Source of the DNA: Emticicia sp. 21SJ11W-3
Lineage (GTDB): Bacteria; Bacteroidota; Bacteroidia; Cytophagales; Spirosomataceae
Assembly (NCBI RefSeq): GCF_024138715.1
Contig: NZ_CP092074.1
Span: 1,240,001 to 1,304,000 of the forward strand
Length of the DNA: 64,000 nucleotides
Direction of reading: 5' to 3'
Position 1 is the first letter of the stretch; each line of letters starts with the position of its first letter. The position numbers and the translations under genes are program-made. Positions 9,490 through 17,571 of the stretch are shown here, piece after piece. The notes beneath the pieces are model-generated. The model saw nothing but the letters and a program-made list of their open reading frames with translations, made no database searches and was not told the DNA's origin.

Positions 9490-10416
9490 ATGAAAATCTT
9501 AAGCTTTTTATTTTGCTTAACAGCCATTGCTTTGATGAATGGCTTCAGGGGTTCTCAGCACAATGTAATCATAAAACGAGACCAGGTGTCTCTATATACC
9601 GAACATTTCGGAGAAAAGGAGAATCCGGCAGTTTTATTATTAGCCGGGGCCACAGCTTCTATGTTATATTGGGATGAAGAGTTTTGTCAGAAACTGGCCG
9701 ACAAGGGTTTTTATGTTATCAGATATGATAACCGGGACGTAGGGAAATCTACCTACTATAAACCCGGAAAGGCTTTATATACTATTGTAGATTTTGCTGA
9801 TGATGCCATTAGTATTTTAAATAAGTACGGTATTAAAAAGGCACATCTGGTTGGTATGTCTTTAGGTGGCTCAGTTTCGCAGATAGCTGCATTAAAATAT
9901 CCTGAGCGTGTGGCCTCACTTACGCTCATGTCAACCGGTCCCTGGGGTGATTCTGACCCGGCGGTGCCAGAAATGGACAAAAAACTACACGATTTTGAAG
10001 CTAAAGCCGTATCTGTAAACTGGTCTGACGAAAATTCAGTAACTGCGTATATGTTAGAGGCAGCTGCCTTAATGAGCGGTAGAAAATCTTTAGATAAAGA
10101 CCGGATAGAACAAAGAATAAGAGCTGAACACAAACGTGCTAATTTTTATGTAAGTATGTTTAATCATGCAAGCATAGGTGGAGGAGAAGAGTTTTATAAC
10201 AGACTGGGCGAGATACACGTGCCAACTTTGTTGATTCATGGAACAGATGACCGTATATGGCATTTTGGTCATACCAAAGTAATGCTTGAAAAAATTAAAG
10301 GTTCTAAACTGATAAAACTTCAAGGAACTGGCCATGAACTGCATTATGATGATTGGGACACCATCATCAACGGTATTGAGCAGCACGCTTCAAGTAAAGC
10401 CGCAAAACTGATGTAA
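9490..10416 (+). CDS. Secreted alpha/beta-hydrolase
   Basis: I chose the ATG at 9490 because it gives a typical signal peptide (MKILSFLFCLTAIALMNGF); the frame is open further upstream only through a TTG at 9439. The mature part has the alpha/beta-hydrolase fold: oxyanion strand AVLLLAGATASMLYW, RYDNRDVGKST, nucleophile elbow GMSLGGS, an acid in HGTDDRIWHFGH, and the catalytic His in GTGHELHYDDW. The length (308 residues) is typical. Such enzymes hydrolyse esters or small metabolites; the substrate cannot be inferred. There is no operon partner. Confidence 0.9.
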   Translation: MKILSFLFCLTAIALMNGFRGSQHNVIIKRDQVSLYTEHFGEKENPAVLLLAGATASMLYWDEEFCQKLADKGFYVIRYDNRDVGKSTYYKPGKALYTIVDFADDAISILNKYGIKKAHLVGMSLGGSVSQIAALKYPERVASLTLMSTGPWGDSDPAVPEMDKKLHDFEAKAVSVNWSDENSVTAYMLEAAALMSGRKSLDKDRIEQRIRAEHKRANFYVSMFNHASIGGGEEFYNRLGEIHVPTLLIHGTDDRIWHFGHTKVMLEKIKGSKLIKLQGTGHELHYDDWDTIINGIEQHASSKAAKLM

Positions 10417-10468
10417 CACAATTGTGGTTTCAAGGGCAGTATTCATACGTTTTAGCTTGCTTTATGAT

Positions 10469-10476
10469 TATATTTG
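10469..10476 (+). promoter_or_regulatory. -7 box (TATATTTG) in front of the P-loop protein
   Basis: This is an exact TAnnTTTG match 22 bases before the ATG at 10498. Its position argues against the upstream TTG at 10474, which would lie inside the promoter. Confidence 0.55.
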
Positions 10477-10497
10477 CGGCTCAAAAAATTTGATGCT

Positions 10498-11049
10498 ATG
10501 AAACTTCATTTAATGGGGGCTTCGGGCAGTGGTGTAACCACTCTTGGCAAAGCGCTGGCTGAAACCCTTGATATACCCTATTTCGACAGTGACGAATACT
10601 TCTGGGAAAAAACAACACCTCCTTTTATTTCAAAGCGACAACCCGATGTGCGGAATGCAATGATTCTTTCGGATGTTAACAACCATAAAAGTTGGGTACT
10701 CGGAGGGTCATTACTAAAATGGAATATTGAAGTCGATTTTGATTTAATAGTTTTTTTATACATTCCGAACGAAATCAGAATGGCTCGTCTGAAAAAGCGG
10801 GAATACGCACGTTATGGAGATGTTATTTCTGCCGATGAAGACCGTAAGAGGCAATACCTTGAATTTATGGCCTGGGCAGCCGGCTACGACGATAACAGCA
10901 CGCAAGGCCGAAATCTGGCATCGCACGAAAGTTGGTTGAAAACGCAAACTTGCCCGGTATTTGAGTTAAGAGGAGACCTGACAGTTAGCGAAAGGCTCAA
11001 TGCTGTAATCAATAAAATAGCAGAGCTGAATCTAAAGCTTATTTGTTAA
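10498..11049 (+). CDS. P-loop kinase-like protein with altered Walker A motif
   Basis: This is a 183-residue protein of the adenylate/shikimate-kinase-like P-loop fold. The N-terminal motif reads GASGSGVTTLGKAL at residues 7-20: the usual Walker A lysine (GxxGxGK-S/T) is replaced by Val13. The core YFDSDEYFW looks like a nucleotide-kinase substrate site. DLIVFLYIPNEIRMARLKKRE, ending in an arginine-rich lid, is typical of such kinases. The substrate is unknown. The start is ATG 10498, supported by the -7 box just upstream. The 3' end overlaps the convergent HxlR gene by 11 bases. Confidence 0.85.
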   Translation: MKLHLMGASGSGVTTLGKALAETLDIPYFDSDEYFWEKTTPPFISKRQPDVRNAMILSDVNNHKSWVLGGSLLKWNIEVDFDLIVFLYIPNEIRMARLKKREYARYGDVISADEDRKRQYLEFMAWAAGYDDNSTQGRNLASHESWLKTQTCPVFELRGDLTVSERLNAVINKIAELNLKLIC

Positions 11050-11407
11050 AAATACGCTTGCGGTGTTCTGCCCCCCAATAGGCTATCGCGCCTATTACTT
11101 CCTGCAGTGTGGCACCGTAATCAGTTAGTTCATATTCAACGGTTACTGGTTTGGTATCATGTACTGCTCTTTTCACCAGATCGTTCTCTTCAAGATCTTT
11201 TAGCTCTTTCGAAAGCATTTTTGCACCTATTCCGTTTACGTCACGCAGCAGTTCCATAAAGCGTTTTTTGCCGAAACTCAGAGAGCCAATAATCAAAATT
11301 TTCCATTTCCCACTCAATATATCCATTGCATCCTGCACGGCCATCATGTGGCTGCTGCATTGGGCATGGTCTTTCTCTGCAGGCATTTTAAAGGTTTTAT
11401 TGTTCAT
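11039..11407 (-). CDS. HxlR-family winged-helix transcriptional regulator
   Basis: This 122-residue protein has the HxlR pattern: an early Cys (AQCSSHM), then DILSGKWKILIIGSLSFGKKRFMELLRDV as the helix-turn-helix, LSKELKDLEENDLVKR, and a wing (TVEYELTDYGATLQEV). HxlR proteins are redox- or electrophile-responsive dimers that often control a divergently transcribed oxidoreductase or DoxX gene. Here a DoxX-family gene is divergent, with 136 bases between them that hold two dyads of the TTCC/GGAA type, which are plausible operators. Confidence 0.93.
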   Translation of the reverse strand: MNNKTFKMPAEKDHAQCSSHMMAVQDAMDILSGKWKILIIGSLSFGKKRFMELLRDVNGIGAKMLSKELKDLEENDLVKRAVHDTKPVTVEYELTDYGATLQEVIGAIAYWGAEHRKRIFNK

Positions 11408-11427
11408 ATTTTTTATTCAATCAAGAT

Positions 11428-11459
11428 AGTTTCCTAAAGGAAACTACTTCCAAAAGGAA
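11428..11459. promoter_or_regulatory. Two tandem TTCC/GGAA dyads, candidate HxlR operators
   Basis: The first dyad (11428-11445) has perfect 8-bp arms AGTTTCCT/AGGAAACT separated by AA. The second (11448-11459) is TTCC-AAAA-GGAA. Their centres are about 17 bases apart, between the divergent HxlR and DoxX genes. Position and symmetry suggest binding by the HxlR dimer. Confidence 0.6.
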
Positions 11460-11543
11460 ATTTACTGTTTAACGTAAACTAATTTGTTTAGGTTCTTGTA
11501 TTACTCTAAATACTAATTTAATCACTCATAAACTAATACTTAA

Positions 11544-11894
11544 ATGTCGAACAAAACAAAGAAAATTCTGTCTATTATTTTTCTTGCTATTCCGTCTTTA
11601 TTGCTTCTAATGAGCGGCGTTATGAAAATATCCGGTGCTGAGCAAGTTGTCACTGGCTTAACCAAAGGGGGCTTTGGTCCCTATATTACGGCATTTGGCG
11701 TGGCCGAAATCATCTTTGTAATTTTGCTATGGATACCTAAGACCTACAAAGTTGGCTTTTATTTTATTCTTTCGTATCTGGGTGGAGCCGCTGCAGTTGA
11801 GCTGGCAGGGGGCCAAAACCCAATAGCATTTGGGCTTATTGCTCTTGCCTGGATAGGATTCTATTTTAAAAGCGAAGAAAATTTTATTGTCTAG
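11544..11894 (+). CDS. DoxX-family membrane protein
   Basis: This is a 116-residue protein with four predicted membrane helices: SIIFLAIPSLLLLMSGVMKI, the helix around YITAFGVAEIIFVILLWIP, FYFILSYLGGAAAVEL, and IAFGLIALAWIGFYF. This is the DoxX/DoxX-like pattern. Members sit in the inner membrane and are often linked to redox stress. Regulation by the divergent HxlR gene is inferred from layout and the operator-like dyads. Confidence 0.85.
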   Translation: MSNKTKKILSIIFLAIPSLLLLMSGVMKISGAEQVVTGLTKGGFGPYITAFGVAEIIFVILLWIPKTYKVGFYFILSYLGGAAAVELAGGQNPIAFGLIALAWIGFYFKSEENFIV

Positions 11895-11911
11895 CCTGCT
11901 TTGCTGATCAT

Positions 11912-11945
11912 TAAAAAAGCCATGTTTCCGCAACGGAAACATGGC
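11912..11945 (-). terminator. Terminator of the susC-susD operon
   Basis: A perfect 12-bp stem (GCCATGTTTCCG and its complement, 3-base loop) at 11919-11945 is followed, on the minus strand, by six T residues. It therefore terminates the SusD transcript and insulates the DoxX gene. Confidence 0.88.
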
Positions 11946-11972
11946 CCAGAAATAAAAATAGGTAAGTAAGTA

Positions 11973-13658
11973 TCAATAACTTGGGTTTTGTTTCAGGTAA
12001 CCTGGTATATTAGAGGCACCGTCAATAGCAGTTTGCGGAATCGGGAAGATTCTTTTCTGCACGTTATTGTTGGTTTTTTCTGTCCAGGTTCCTTCATACT
12101 TTCCAAAACGAATCATATCTGAGCGTCTCAGCATTTCCCAATAGAACTCAAAGCCGCGCTCACGGTACAACAAGTCTAACGACATAGAAGTTAAAGCCGG
12201 AGGAGGAGTAGACGCAGTTCTTGAAGCTCTTACGGTGTTTACATCTGCCAATGCGCTGGCGGCGTCTCCGCTTTTGCGAAGTTTGGCTTCTGCACGCATC
12301 AGATATACATCTGCCAGACGAAGAATCACAAGGTCGGCATCACCAAAGTTTCTACCACTGGTTGATTTCTTGCTGAACTCATATTTTTCAACTCTATAAC
12401 CTGTGTTGTAGTTGCTGCCTTCTACAGTAAAGTCAATTTTCTCTGTAAATTCAACCGGTTGGGTTGGTCTGTTACGGGTATCATAGAACAACTTGCCAAC
12501 TTTATAGTTTCCGTTAGAACATCTTACAAATACACCGTTCTTTCTGATTAACCCATACTGCTGTCCGCGCAAAATACCACGGTCTATATTAAAGCTCTCA
12601 GCTGTTACGCAAGAGTCAGCCGGATTTGTATAAATAGAGATATTTTGTTTGTAGAAACGTGGGTCAACCTTAGGGTCTTGCGGAGCATAGGCATTTACCC
12701 ATGTACGGTAGTAGTCTGAGGTAATACCAGGGCCGTCAGTACCATTAGCTGCCGGATAAGCCGGAAGCGGGAACTGGTCGCCTGACAACGAGAAATACGC
12801 CATACGGTTATGTCCGTTCAATTCAGCCCTCTGGTCAACCGCAAAAATCAATTCTTTGTTATCGTGGTTGTTCGAATTGAAAAGCGAGAAGTAATCGTTT
12901 GATAGCTGGTATTGGCCAGAAGAGATAATTTTATCACAATACTCAATTACTTTGTCCATGTCTTCAGACTTGAAAGTAAAGTTAGTAGAGTAGATGTCTC
13001 TGTAAACGGCTGAGTTAAGATACAAGCGAGCCAATAAGCCCCAAACGGCACCTTTGGTTAAACGGCCTGGGCCTACGGTTGTTTCAAGGTTTGGTTCAAC
13101 TGCCAATAGTTCGCTTTTGATGTATTCTACAGCCTCGTTACCTCTGATAATTTTAGAAGTTTCTCCGATATCGTCTTTTACAAATACCAGACCAAACAAA
13201 TCTAGGGTAAGCATTGAGTAATAGGCTCTCATACCTCTGGCCTCAGCCAAAAATGTTTTGGTTGAAGCGTCTTTCAGCGTTGGCAATGTGTTAATAGCCG
13301 TAATGGCTCTCGACATACCCTGTACAATAATGTTCCAGGTATTTCTGATGTTCGGGTCGGTGCTTACATAGTTATGCGCGTGCATGTTCAGATAGATACC
13401 GTTGTCGCCCCAGTCGGTGCCACCACGATAAGGCAAGATAGCCTCGTCAGTCGAAATCTCCTGTAATGTAAAGTAGTTGGTATGTAAGAAAAGGTCCGGA
13501 AGGCGTGCATATACCGGGGCAATAATACCCTCTGCGGCAGCTTTGTCTGAAAGGTTTGAACTCAGTGTTTCATCTAAAACAATTTCTTTCAGGTCTGTAC
13601 AACTGTTCAATACCAACAAACCGGCCAGTGCCAATGTTGAATATATTTTCTTTTTCAT
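11973..13658 (-). CDS. SusD/RagB-family nutrient-binding outer-membrane lipoprotein
   Basis: This is a 561-residue surface lipoprotein that works as the lid of a SusC-type TonB-dependent transporter and binds the oligosaccharide or peptide substrate. The N-terminus has a lipoprotein signal ending in VLNSC, with Cys20 as lipidation site. TPR-like helices follow (SRAITAINTLPTLKDASTKTF ... EARGMRAYYSMLTLDLFG). The C-terminal RagB/SusD domain is recognisable from VILRLADVYLMRAEAKLRKSG, AASALADVNTVRAR-like residues, and LLYRERGFEFYWEMLRRSDMIRFGKYE. It is 12 bases downstream of the SusC gene, in the same operon. No glycoside hydrolase, sensor or sigma/anti-sigma gene is beside it, so the substrate is unknown. 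Confidence 0.96.
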   Translation of the reverse strand: MKKKIYSTLALAGLLVLNSCTDLKEIVLDETLSSNLSDKAAAEGIIAPVYARLPDLFLHTNYFTLQEISTDEAILPYRGGTDWGDNGIYLNMHAHNYVSTDPNIRNTWNIIVQGMSRAITAINTLPTLKDASTKTFLAEARGMRAYYSMLTLDLFGLVFVKDDIGETSKIIRGNEAVEYIKSELLAVEPNLETTVGPGRLTKGAVWGLLARLYLNSAVYRDIYSTNFTFKSEDMDKVIEYCDKIISSGQYQLSNDYFSLFNSNNHDNKELIFAVDQRAELNGHNRMAYFSLSGDQFPLPAYPAANGTDGPGITSDYYRTWVNAYAPQDPKVDPRFYKQNISIYTNPADSCVTAESFNIDRGILRGQQYGLIRKNGVFVRCSNGNYKVGKLFYDTRNRPTQPVEFTEKIDFTVEGSNYNTGYRVEKYEFSKKSTSGRNFGDADLVILRLADVYLMRAEAKLRKSGDAASALADVNTVRASRTASTPPPALTSMSLDLLYRERGFEFYWEMLRRSDMIRFGKYEGTWTEKTNNNVQKRIFPIPQTAIDGASNIPGYLKQNPSY

Positions 13659-13670
13659 GAGTTTTAAATT

Positions 13671-16600
13671 TTAAAATGAAACATTCAGACCAAATACTAC
13701 AGATCTGGCTTTAGGATAACTTAAGTAATCGATACCGTAAGAAGAAATACCGGCAATGGTTCTGTCTGTATTTACTTCGGGGTCATAACCGTTATATTTG
13801 GTTATCACAAAAAGATTCTGGCCGGTTACTGACAATCTCAAACCAGATACCCACTTGCCAAGGCCAATGGTTTTGGTATTGACATTATAGCCTAACGACA
13901 AGTTGTTCAATCTGAAGAATGCGCCGTCTTTCAGGAATCTTGTTGACACCGAAGCCGCATTATTAATTGATTCATTGGCATCTTTCGTTGCATCTGGTGT
14001 TGTGTTTAAGCTCTTAGATAATCTTAACTTATAGAAGTTAGCATTAGCAGTATTATCATAAATTTTGTTACCAGACACACCGTTAAAGTTAGCAACCAGA
14101 TCAAAACCTTTGTAAGCTACACTTGCATTGAAGTTAAACTGTTTGGTTGGCAGGGCACTACCCGCTGTAATACGGTCTTTATCGGTAATAATACCGTCTC
14201 CGTTTACGTCTCTGTATTTACTGATACCTTTTTCGTCAAAACCTATGAAATCTAGCATATAGAATGCACCGATAGGCTGGCCGCTTACATAACCATTGAT
14301 AGTTGCCGAAGTAAGACCAGAACCAGATGCTGAACCCGATTGGATAACCGAATACGGTGAGTTTTTAACTTTGTTATCAATGAAGGTGATGTTGCCACCT
14401 ACATCTACTTTCAGGCCACTTGGTGCGGTGTAACGGTAGTTCAGGTCAATTTCAAGACCTTTGTTCGTGATGGTCATGTCTTGCACGTTGGTCCAGAATG
14501 TACCCGCCGGCTGTACAGGGTCAGAAGGGATAACCTCTAACAGAATATTGTTGGATATTTTGTTGAAGTAGTCAACAGAACCCGTCAAAGCGCCATTGAA
14601 GAAACCGAAATCAAGACCTAAGTCAGTTTGGGTTGAAACCTCCCACTGAATGTTCGGGTTAGCCAGGCGGGTATATGAAGTACCGGCCGGATAAACGGTT
14701 GTGCCGTATAACGGATAACTGGTTGATGCAGAAATCTGCGAAGTAAACAAAGCCTGGGTAATTTTTGAAGGTATCTCCTGATTACCTGTCTGGCCCCAAC
14801 CTGCTCTCAATTTCAATTCACCGATATTAGCTTCTTTCATGAAATCTTCTTCAGAAAGTCTCCAACCTAGTGAGAAAGACGGGAACACCCCGTATTTATT
14901 ATTTGAACCGAATTTAGAAGAACCATCCACACGCACAGTTGCAGTAGCCAGATATTTATCTTTGTACTGGTAGTTAACACGCGAGAAGAAAGACTGCAAC
15001 TCATTAACCAGCGCATAGCCAGTTGGCTTGTTGTTAGCTAGTGTCAGCTCTTGGCCTAAACCAGGATTGTAAATAGGCTCAATATCAGTAATCGGGAATT
15101 TGTTGATACTGCTTGTGCGGCCTTGTACGAATATCTTCTGATATGAATGACCAGCCAGAGCCGTCAGATTATGTGCATTTTTATTAAGCGTATAGGTAAT
15201 GTAGTTTTCTATCAGTTTGTTACGGTTATAAGTGTAGATAGTTTCCAATCTTCCGTCTCTTTGTGGTTCTGCGTTAGGCAATGATTGCAAATCACGAACA
15301 GAGTTAGAGTTATCGATACCGAAGTTCAGCTTATAAACCAGGTCTTTTGTGATTTTGAAAGATGGAGAGATGTTACCAATTACACGGTTAATGGTAGTTA
15401 CGTCTTTATCCAGTTTCAACGTAATAAGCGGGTTGGTTACGTTAGGATAATTTCTTGGCTGACCATTATCGTTATACGCCGGGTAAGTAGGGTTCATTGA
15501 AATAGCTCCACCAATCAAACCGTCAATTGGCGGTCTGGTATTAGCTGTATAGGTGGCGTTCATGTTTACATCAATTGTCAGGCGGTCGTCCAGAAACTTC
15601 TGTGTTACATTCATACGGCCGGTATAGCGGTTCAAAGAGTTGTTTTTCAGGATACCTTCCTGATTCTGAATACCAAACGAACCGTAATAAGTCAATTTAT
15701 CGGCACCACCACCTATTGATATATTGTGGTTTTGCGTAATGGCAGTTCTGGTAACTTCTTTTTGCCAGTCTGTATTGCCACCCAGGTCTTCAAGCTGGCC
15801 GCCAATGGCTGTTACCTGCTTTTTAAACTCATCTGCTGAATACACAGGCAAGGCTCTGGCAATTTTTGAAACACCAAGACTTGCCGAGTAATTGAAGGTA
15901 GAGAAACCAGCTTTACCTTTTTTGGTTGTAATTAACACAACCCCATTGGCACCACGAGAACCGTAGATAGCCGTGGCAGAGGCATCTTTTAATACGTCAA
16001 TTGACTCAATATCCTGCGGATTCAGGAAGTTCAAAGGGTTGGTTGCACCACCGGTGCTTGAGTTGTCAAGCGCCATACCGTCAAGGATAAATAGTGGCGT
16101 ACTACCGGTACGAACCCCTCCGGGACCACGAATGGTGATTCCCTGAATTCCACCCGGCTCACCGCTGGCAGAAGTAACGTTTACACCCGCAACTTTACCT
16201 TGCAATAATTGTTCAGGCGAGTTAATGATACCTTTGTTGAACTCGGCGCTTTTGATAGATTTTACCGAACCGGTCATATCTTTTTTGGTTGAGCTACCAT
16301 AACCGATAACCACTACCTGTGCCAGGTCGGCGGCCTCTGACTTCATCTGCACATCAATGGTAGTTCTGTTGCCAACTGTTATTTCCTGTTTGGTGTAACC
16401 AATAAAACCAATTACCAGTACCGACTTTTCGTCTGCAACGGTTATTGAGTAATTACCTTCAATATCGGTGCTTACACCTTTTTGGGTGCCTTTCAGAGTA
16501 ACACTGGCGCCAACCAGCGGTTCGCCCGTTGTGGCATCAGTCACACGGCCTTTTACAGTAATCTGTACAATTTTTCCATCAATCGGGCTGGTTCCATGTG

Positions 16601-16721
16601 CATTTTTTGCACTGGCAAATAATGGTGTTTGTCCGTAAACGCTGGGCAAACACGCAGTAGCAAACAAAAATACTCCCAGCATCAGTTTTAACAGCGGGGG
16701 AGAGGCAGAAAGGTGTTTCAT
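13671..16721 (-). CDS. SusC/RagA-family TonB-linked outer-membrane transporter
   Basis: This is a 1016-residue protein. A signal peptide (to about residue 30, ending VYG-Q) is followed by a carboxypeptidase-like regulatory domain (VKGRVTDATTGEPLVGASVTLKGT ... VVIGYG at about 50-140). Next come the plug domain (GVNVTSASGEPGGIQGITIRGPGG, LFILDGM, ESIDVLKDASATAIYGSRGANGVVLITTKKGK) and a long beta-barrel ending in VVFGLNVSF. It imports large nutrients with energy from TonB-ExbBD, together with the SusD lipoprotein downstream. There is no N-terminal STN/FecR-interacting domain, so trans-envelope sigma signalling is not indicated. A paired operator-like repeat lies about 250 bases upstream. Confidence 0.97.
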   Translation of the reverse strand: MKHLSASPPLLKLMLGVFLFATACLPSVYGQTPLFASAKNAHGTSPIDGKIVQITVKGRVTDATTGEPLVGASVTLKGTQKGVSTDIEGNYSITVADEKSVLVIGFIGYTKQEITVGNRTTIDVQMKSEAADLAQVVVIGYGSSTKKDMTGSVKSIKSAEFNKGIINSPEQLLQGKVAGVNVTSASGEPGGIQGITIRGPGGVRTGSTPLFILDGMALDNSSTGGATNPLNFLNPQDIESIDVLKDASATAIYGSRGANGVVLITTKKGKAGFSTFNYSASLGVSKIARALPVYSADEFKKQVTAIGGQLEDLGGNTDWQKEVTRTAITQNHNISIGGGADKLTYYGSFGIQNQEGILKNNSLNRYTGRMNVTQKFLDDRLTIDVNMNATYTANTRPPIDGLIGGAISMNPTYPAYNDNGQPRNYPNVTNPLITLKLDKDVTTINRVIGNISPSFKITKDLVYKLNFGIDNSNSVRDLQSLPNAEPQRDGRLETIYTYNRNKLIENYITYTLNKNAHNLTALAGHSYQKIFVQGRTSSINKFPITDIEPIYNPGLGQELTLANNKPTGYALVNELQSFFSRVNYQYKDKYLATATVRVDGSSKFGSNNKYGVFPSFSLGWRLSEEDFMKEANIGELKLRAGWGQTGNQEIPSKITQALFTSQISASTSYPLYGTTVYPAGTSYTRLANPNIQWEVSTQTDLGLDFGFFNGALTGSVDYFNKISNNILLEVIPSDPVQPAGTFWTNVQDMTITNKGLEIDLNYRYTAPSGLKVDVGGNITFIDNKVKNSPYSVIQSGSASGSGLTSATINGYVSGQPIGAFYMLDFIGFDEKGISKYRDVNGDGIITDKDRITAGSALPTKQFNFNASVAYKGFDLVANFNGVSGNKIYDNTANANFYKLRLSKSLNTTPDATKDANESINNAASVSTRFLKDGAFFRLNNLSLGYNVNTKTIGLGKWVSGLRLSVTGQNLFVITKYNGYDPEVNTDRTIAGISSYGIDYLSYPKARSVVFGLNVSF

Positions 16722-16966
16722 AATCGGATGTTTAATTAAACAATTTGATGTTTTACAATTTACTTACAAATGGTGAGGTGTTCCATAAACAATAATGCAT
16801 AGTGTAAGCGCCGACAGGTAAGTAAGAACTTCTGGTGCAATCTGCCTGCAGAAAATACTTTACAACATAGGGTTATGAATCTTCAGGTCAATGGTGTTAA
16901 TTAGAATTTTCTTCAAATTTGTTGCATTATAACAATAAAAAATATTGCTTTTTTTGAATGTCCTAA

Positions 16967-17004
16967 TGCAAACGTTTTAAATCGTTCTGCAAACGTTTTA
17001 AATC
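16967..17004. promoter_or_regulatory. Two direct repeats TGCAAACGTTTTAAATC, LacI-family operator-like
   Basis: Identical 17-base copies start at 16967 and 16988, exactly 21 bases (two helical turns) apart. The core GCAAACGTTT has the central CG and the half-site of LacI/PurR-type operators. They lie about 250-280 bases upstream of the susC start, so a LacI-family or similar regulator may control the operon. Confidence 0.6.
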
Positions 17005-17261
17005 TTTTGAGCGATTGACCCGAATTTTTGAAACAGTTTAAGGTCGGAGGTGATGCATGATCAGTTGATGAAATCTCCTGCACGTTAGTTTGTAAGAATT
17101 TAGTTTTATTAATTTTCAAGGCGCAAAAGTAGGGCTTTATTATTCCCGAAGTATTATCGGCATGTTAAGCTATTGTTAAGTAGTAGTAATTTCGGGCTTG
17201 CCGGGCGTAATACAATATTGCCTCCGATTTCAGCAGTGGCAGTTTATACTACTTAAAATGC

Positions 17262-17303
17262 AAAGCCGGGACATGAGTATTTTTTTCCTCATGTCCCGGC
17301 TTT
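17262..17303. terminator. Strong 16-bp hairpin of unclear owner
   Basis: Arms 17262-17277 and 17288-17303 (AAAGCCGGGACATGAG and its exact complement) enclose a T-rich 10-base loop. It resembles a terminator but no known gene ends next to it, and only short T runs follow on either strand. It could end a small RNA or separate the susC leader from the small ORF at 17374. Confidence 0.5.
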
Positions 17304-17373
17304 ATAATTATCAGTTCTTGTATGGCATGGATTTTTAGCTGGATAGGTATATCCATGAAACTAAAAAATTAAT

Positions 17374-17571
17374 ATGTCACACATCTTCATTTTGTTGATT
17401 CAGATTCCTTATGTGATTCTGGCTATATTCTGTGGTATAAGTGTCGTTACTTCTAACTGGAACGAGTACTTTGCTGCCAGGAACAAAACTACCAAAACCG
17501 TGTTTATGGTATTTGAAAACGTTGAAACAGAGGCAGAACAGAGCACCGAATTGGTTCGTGTAGCTGCCTGA
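17374..17571 (+). CDS. Small membrane protein, 65 residues, unknown
   Basis: The ATG at 17374 opens a 65-codon frame: residues 3-25 form one hydrophobic helix (IFILLIQIPYVILAIFCGISVV), followed by a polar, charged tail with VFENVETEAEQSTE. No homologue is recognised. It ends at 17571, exactly one base before the last base of the convergent PBP1A gene. Support comes from the ATG, the plausible one-helix topology and the fit between neighbours; there is no recognisable promoter. Confidence 0.4.
   Translation: MSHIFILLIQIPYVILAIFCGISVVTSNWNEYFAARNKTTKTVFMVFENVETEAEQSTELVRVAA

Larger units (their letters stand above)
16722..17373. other. Long regulatory intergenic region upstream of susC
   Basis: There is no convincing gene. 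An apparent 68-codon minus-strand frame at 16913-17119 merely reads through the repeats. It contains a 17-base direct repeat (16967-16983 and 16988-17004) and a strong hairpin at 17262-17303, described separately. The size suggests a long susC leader or an untranslated RNA. Confidence 0.6.

Noticed and set aside
16913-17119. 68-codon minus-strand frame in the susC leader
   Set aside because: Its RFKTFA repeats come only from the operator-like direct repeat.
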